Under the pieces are notes generated by a model. That model did no database searches and was not told the DNA's origin. It saw only the letters and a list, made by a program, of their open reading frames with translations. DNA of 64,000 bases from Saprospiraceae bacterium (GTDB lineage Bacteria > Bacteroidota > Bacteroidia > Chitinophagales > Saprospiraceae): assembly GCA_958295895.1 (NCBI GenBank), contig CATQHI010000002.1, forward strand, positions 426,696-490,695, in the 5' to 3' direction. Both the position numbers and the translations under genes were made by a program. Shown here piece after piece: positions 62,261 through 64,000 of this stretch. Each line of letters opens with the position of its first letter. The stretch's first letter is position 1.

Positions 62261-63100
62261 ATGCTCCCCCCGCTCCGCCGGCTCTGCGTGCTGGCTACCT
62301 TACTTATTTTCGCCCTACCTACCCTCGCCCAGCGTACCGAAGGACTGGCCAGCTACTACGCCGATCGCCTCCACGACCAACCCACCAGCACCGGCGAGAC
62401 CTACGATAAGACCGCCCTCACCGCCGCCAGTAAGGACTACCCCTACAATACCGTCCTGGAGGTCACCAACGTAGTCAGCGGTGCCAGGGTGGAAGTACGC
62501 GTCAATGACTGCGGCCCCCACCACCCCGACCGGATCATCGACCTGAGCAGGGCCGCGGCCCGCAAGGTAGGCGTACTACGTAGCGGTACCGCTAAGGTGC
62601 GGCTACGCGTCGTCAAGATAGGGGAAGACGGACCGGCCTGCGAGCGCTCCGCCTGGGCCGAGGAGGAACGGGTACAAAATTCGGCCGACGTAGGTACCGA
62701 GGTCGTCACCACCGCGCCCGCGGTGGCCGTACCGGTAGCTCCGGAGCCGAGCGCGCCCCCGGCTGCTGCCACTACCCCCGTTGCACCGGCGGCCCCGGCT
62801 GTGTCAGCACCCGAGGCCCAGTCGGATCAAGTAGCTAAGGGACCTGAGGTCCGGAAAAACTTCGCCCCCGACGAGATGCTCTTCGGCGTACAGGTAGGCG
62901 CCTTCGGCAAGGAGGACAATGCCACCCAACTAGCCGGCCAGCTCGAAGCGCTCGGTTTTTCCGATGTATGGACCGCCCAGGTGGGCAAGGTCTACCGCGT
63001 GTTCACCGGCCGCTACTACTTCCAGGACGAGGCTGAGTCCCTCAAGCTACGGGTGCGCGAGGCCGGCTACCGCGATGCCTCCGTACGGCGGGTGCAGTAG
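62261..63100 (+). CDS. RlpA-like septal ring lytic transglycosylase with SPOR domain
   Basis: From the ATG at 62261 the product has 279 residues with a signal peptide (LLIFALPTLAQ). The double-psi beta-barrel of RlpA follows: GLASYYADRLHDQPTSTGETY, YPYNTVLEVTNV, VEVRVNDCGPHHPDRIIDLS. A Pro/Ala linker (about 155-200) leads to a SPOR domain (FGVQVGAFGKEDNATQLAGQ ... YRVFTGRYYFQDEAESL) that binds denuded peptidoglycan. The enzyme cleaves glycan strands at the septum. The motif has Asn-Asp-Cys-Gly-Pro where Asn-Asp-Arg-Gly-Pro is usual. Confidence 0.92.
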   Translation: MLPPLRRLCVLATLLIFALPTLAQRTEGLASYYADRLHDQPTSTGETYDKTALTAASKDYPYNTVLEVTNVVSGARVEVRVNDCGPHHPDRIIDLSRAAARKVGVLRSGTAKVRLRVVKIGEDGPACERSAWAEEERVQNSADVGTEVVTTAPAVAVPVAPEPSAPPAAATTPVAPAAPAVSAPEAQSDQVAKGPEVRKNFAPDEMLFGVQVGAFGKEDNATQLAGQLEALGFSDVWTAQVGKVYRVFTGRYYFQDEAESLKLRVREAGYRDASVRRVQ

Positions 63101-63108
63101 CGAAGCCC

Positions 63109-64000
63109 CTAGCTCCGCATCGCCTCTACGGGGTCCATACGCGCCGCCAGTAGGGCCGGAATTGCTCCCGCCAGAATGCCTACAACCGCCGAAAGCACCA
63201 CCCCTATAACTGCATAAACAACACTGAGCGTAATCTGAAAGGCAGGCAGGAACTGGTTGATAATGGAAGTGATGCCCACCACCATGATCAGCCCGATCAC
63301 CCCGCCGATGACGCACAGGATGACCGATTCGGTCAGGAACTCGGTCAGGATCACGTACTGCCGCGCTCCCAGCGCCTTTTTCACTCCGATCAGACTGGTC
63401 CGCTCCTTGACGCTGACGAACATGATATTGGCCACGCTGATGGCCCCCACGATGATCGAAAAGCCACCGATCACGAAGCCGATGATGTTGAGCACGCCGA
63501 AGAAATTACCCAGCGCATCGGCCGTCATGCTAAGTTCATTGAGGGCGAAGTTGTCCTCCTCCCGGGGCCGCAACTGACGCTGGGCGCGTACGATGCCGCG
63601 GATATCGTCCTGTAGCCGGTCCATCTCCACGCCGGGTTTCGCCTTCACGGCCACGGTGCCGCCGTACTGGTTGCGGTTCCTGAGGTTGATGAAGCGGGCG
63701 GCATTATTGTAGGTCACCATGATGGCGTCGTCGAAGTCGAGGGGGTTGATCAGGTCGTCGCCCGAGGGGGCCAGGGTGCCGATCACCTCATACTTGCGCC
63801 CGGCCATTTTGATCGTCTTGCCGATGGGGTTGATGGGCCCGAAGAGCTCGGTGGCCAGCATGTTGCCGAGTAGGATCCTGTCCGTGCCGTTGCGGTACTC
63901 GGCCGTAGACCAGTAGCGCCCGCGGTCGATCTCGACGTTGAAGATGCGGTCGAGCTCATAGGTGGTCACGAAGAGGTAGCCGCCCTCCACCGCCTGGTTG
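63109..64000 (-). CDS. MacB-type ABC transporter permease (C-terminal part, runs off the window)
   Basis: The visible 297 codons start with an incomplete MacB-like periplasmic domain (TTYELDRIFNVEIDRGRYWS, LLGNMLATELFG, VIGTLAPSGDDLINPLDFDD). The FtsX-like permease domain follows with three helices (FFGVLNIIGFVIGGFSIIVGAISVANIMFVSVKERT, SVILCVIGGVIGLIMVVGI, VVLSAVVGILAGAIPALLAARMDPVEAMRS). The last phrase is the standard end of the family. Such permeases work with a separate or fused ATPase in export or mechanotransmission. The N-terminus and any partner genes lie outside. Confidence 0.93.
   Translation of the reverse strand, partial: NQAVEGGYLFVTTYELDRIFNVEIDRGRYWSTAEYRNGTDRILLGNMLATELFGPINPIGKTIKMAGRKYEVIGTLAPSGDDLINPLDFDDAIMVTYNNAARFINLRNRNQYGGTVAVKAKPGVEMDRLQDDIRGIVRAQRQLRPREEDNFALNELSMTADALGNFFGVLNIIGFVIGGFSIIVGAISVANIMFVSVKERTSLIGVKKALGARQYVILTEFLTESVILCVIGGVIGLIMVVGITSIINQFLPAFQITLSVVYAVIGVVLSAVVGILAGAIPALLAARMDPVEAMRS

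Overview
The window comes from a GC-rich, probably marine, gliding member of the Bacteroidota. A Lewinella/Saprospiraceae-type organism is my best guess; there is no rRNA here to confirm it. The reasons are: type IX secretion (T9SS) C-terminal sorting domains, a GldB-like lipoprotein, SusC/SusD pairs, an RprX/RprY-type two-component pair, promoter elements of the Bacteroidota TTG-N19-21-TAnnTTTG form, and an absence of obvious Shine-Dalgarno sequences.

Layout. 1-5.3 kb: start of a choice-of-anchor L surface protein, a small membrane protein, a two-component system, and a T9SS cargo protein that is a seven-bladed FG-GAP-type propeller broken by two one-base deletions. 5.6-8.1 kb: tandem rhodaneses (one predicted cytoplasmic, one lipoprotein), a DUF421 membrane protein and a large GNAT-like protein. 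8.2-11.1 kb: replicative helicase DnaB carrying a 438-residue intein with a LAGLIDADG endonuclease. 11.2-19.1 kb: a coiled-coil membrane protein, a 1763-residue SprB-repeat adhesin, a PorT-like barrel and GldB. 19.1-20.2 kb: a composite hairpin repeat and a 2-oxoglutarate/Fe(II) oxygenase.

20.2-44.9 kb is a polysaccharide utilisation locus (PUL) that I infer targets alpha-mannan. It has a LacI-type regulator, a GH127-like enzyme, a plus-strand operon (SusC, SusD, SusE-like, GH76, GH125, GH92) and a converging minus-strand operon (DUF4965 protein, SusC, SusD, DUF3823 protein, GH92). GH76 would cut the alpha-1,6 backbone, the two GH92 enzymes would strip side chains, and GH125 would trim alpha-1,6 ends. 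The two SusCD pairs would bind and import the products.

44.9-64 kb is mostly housekeeping: a metallophosphoesterase, a frameshifted outer-membrane barrel, a Gfo/Idh/MocA oxidoreductase with a Tat signal, TatA, a serine hydrolase, LysS, Lgt, a HAD phosphatase, PurQ, a class III-type sirtuin, an enoyl-CoA hydratase, a yellow/MRJP-like lipoprotein, DusB, a YpfJ-type metalloprotease, a DUF4197 protein, FolB, a TPR membrane protein next to an ECF sigma factor, an RlpA-SPOR protein and the end of a MacB-type permease.

The signals that known genes do not explain are mainly small: dispersed hairpin repeats whose stems change in a compensated way, a recurring 18-22 bp GC-rich motif close to TTGCACCTGCGGCCCCGCCC, and -7 elements so close to start codons that several mRNAs should be leaderless. 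No CRISPR array, tRNA, rRNA, prophage or transposase gene was recognised.
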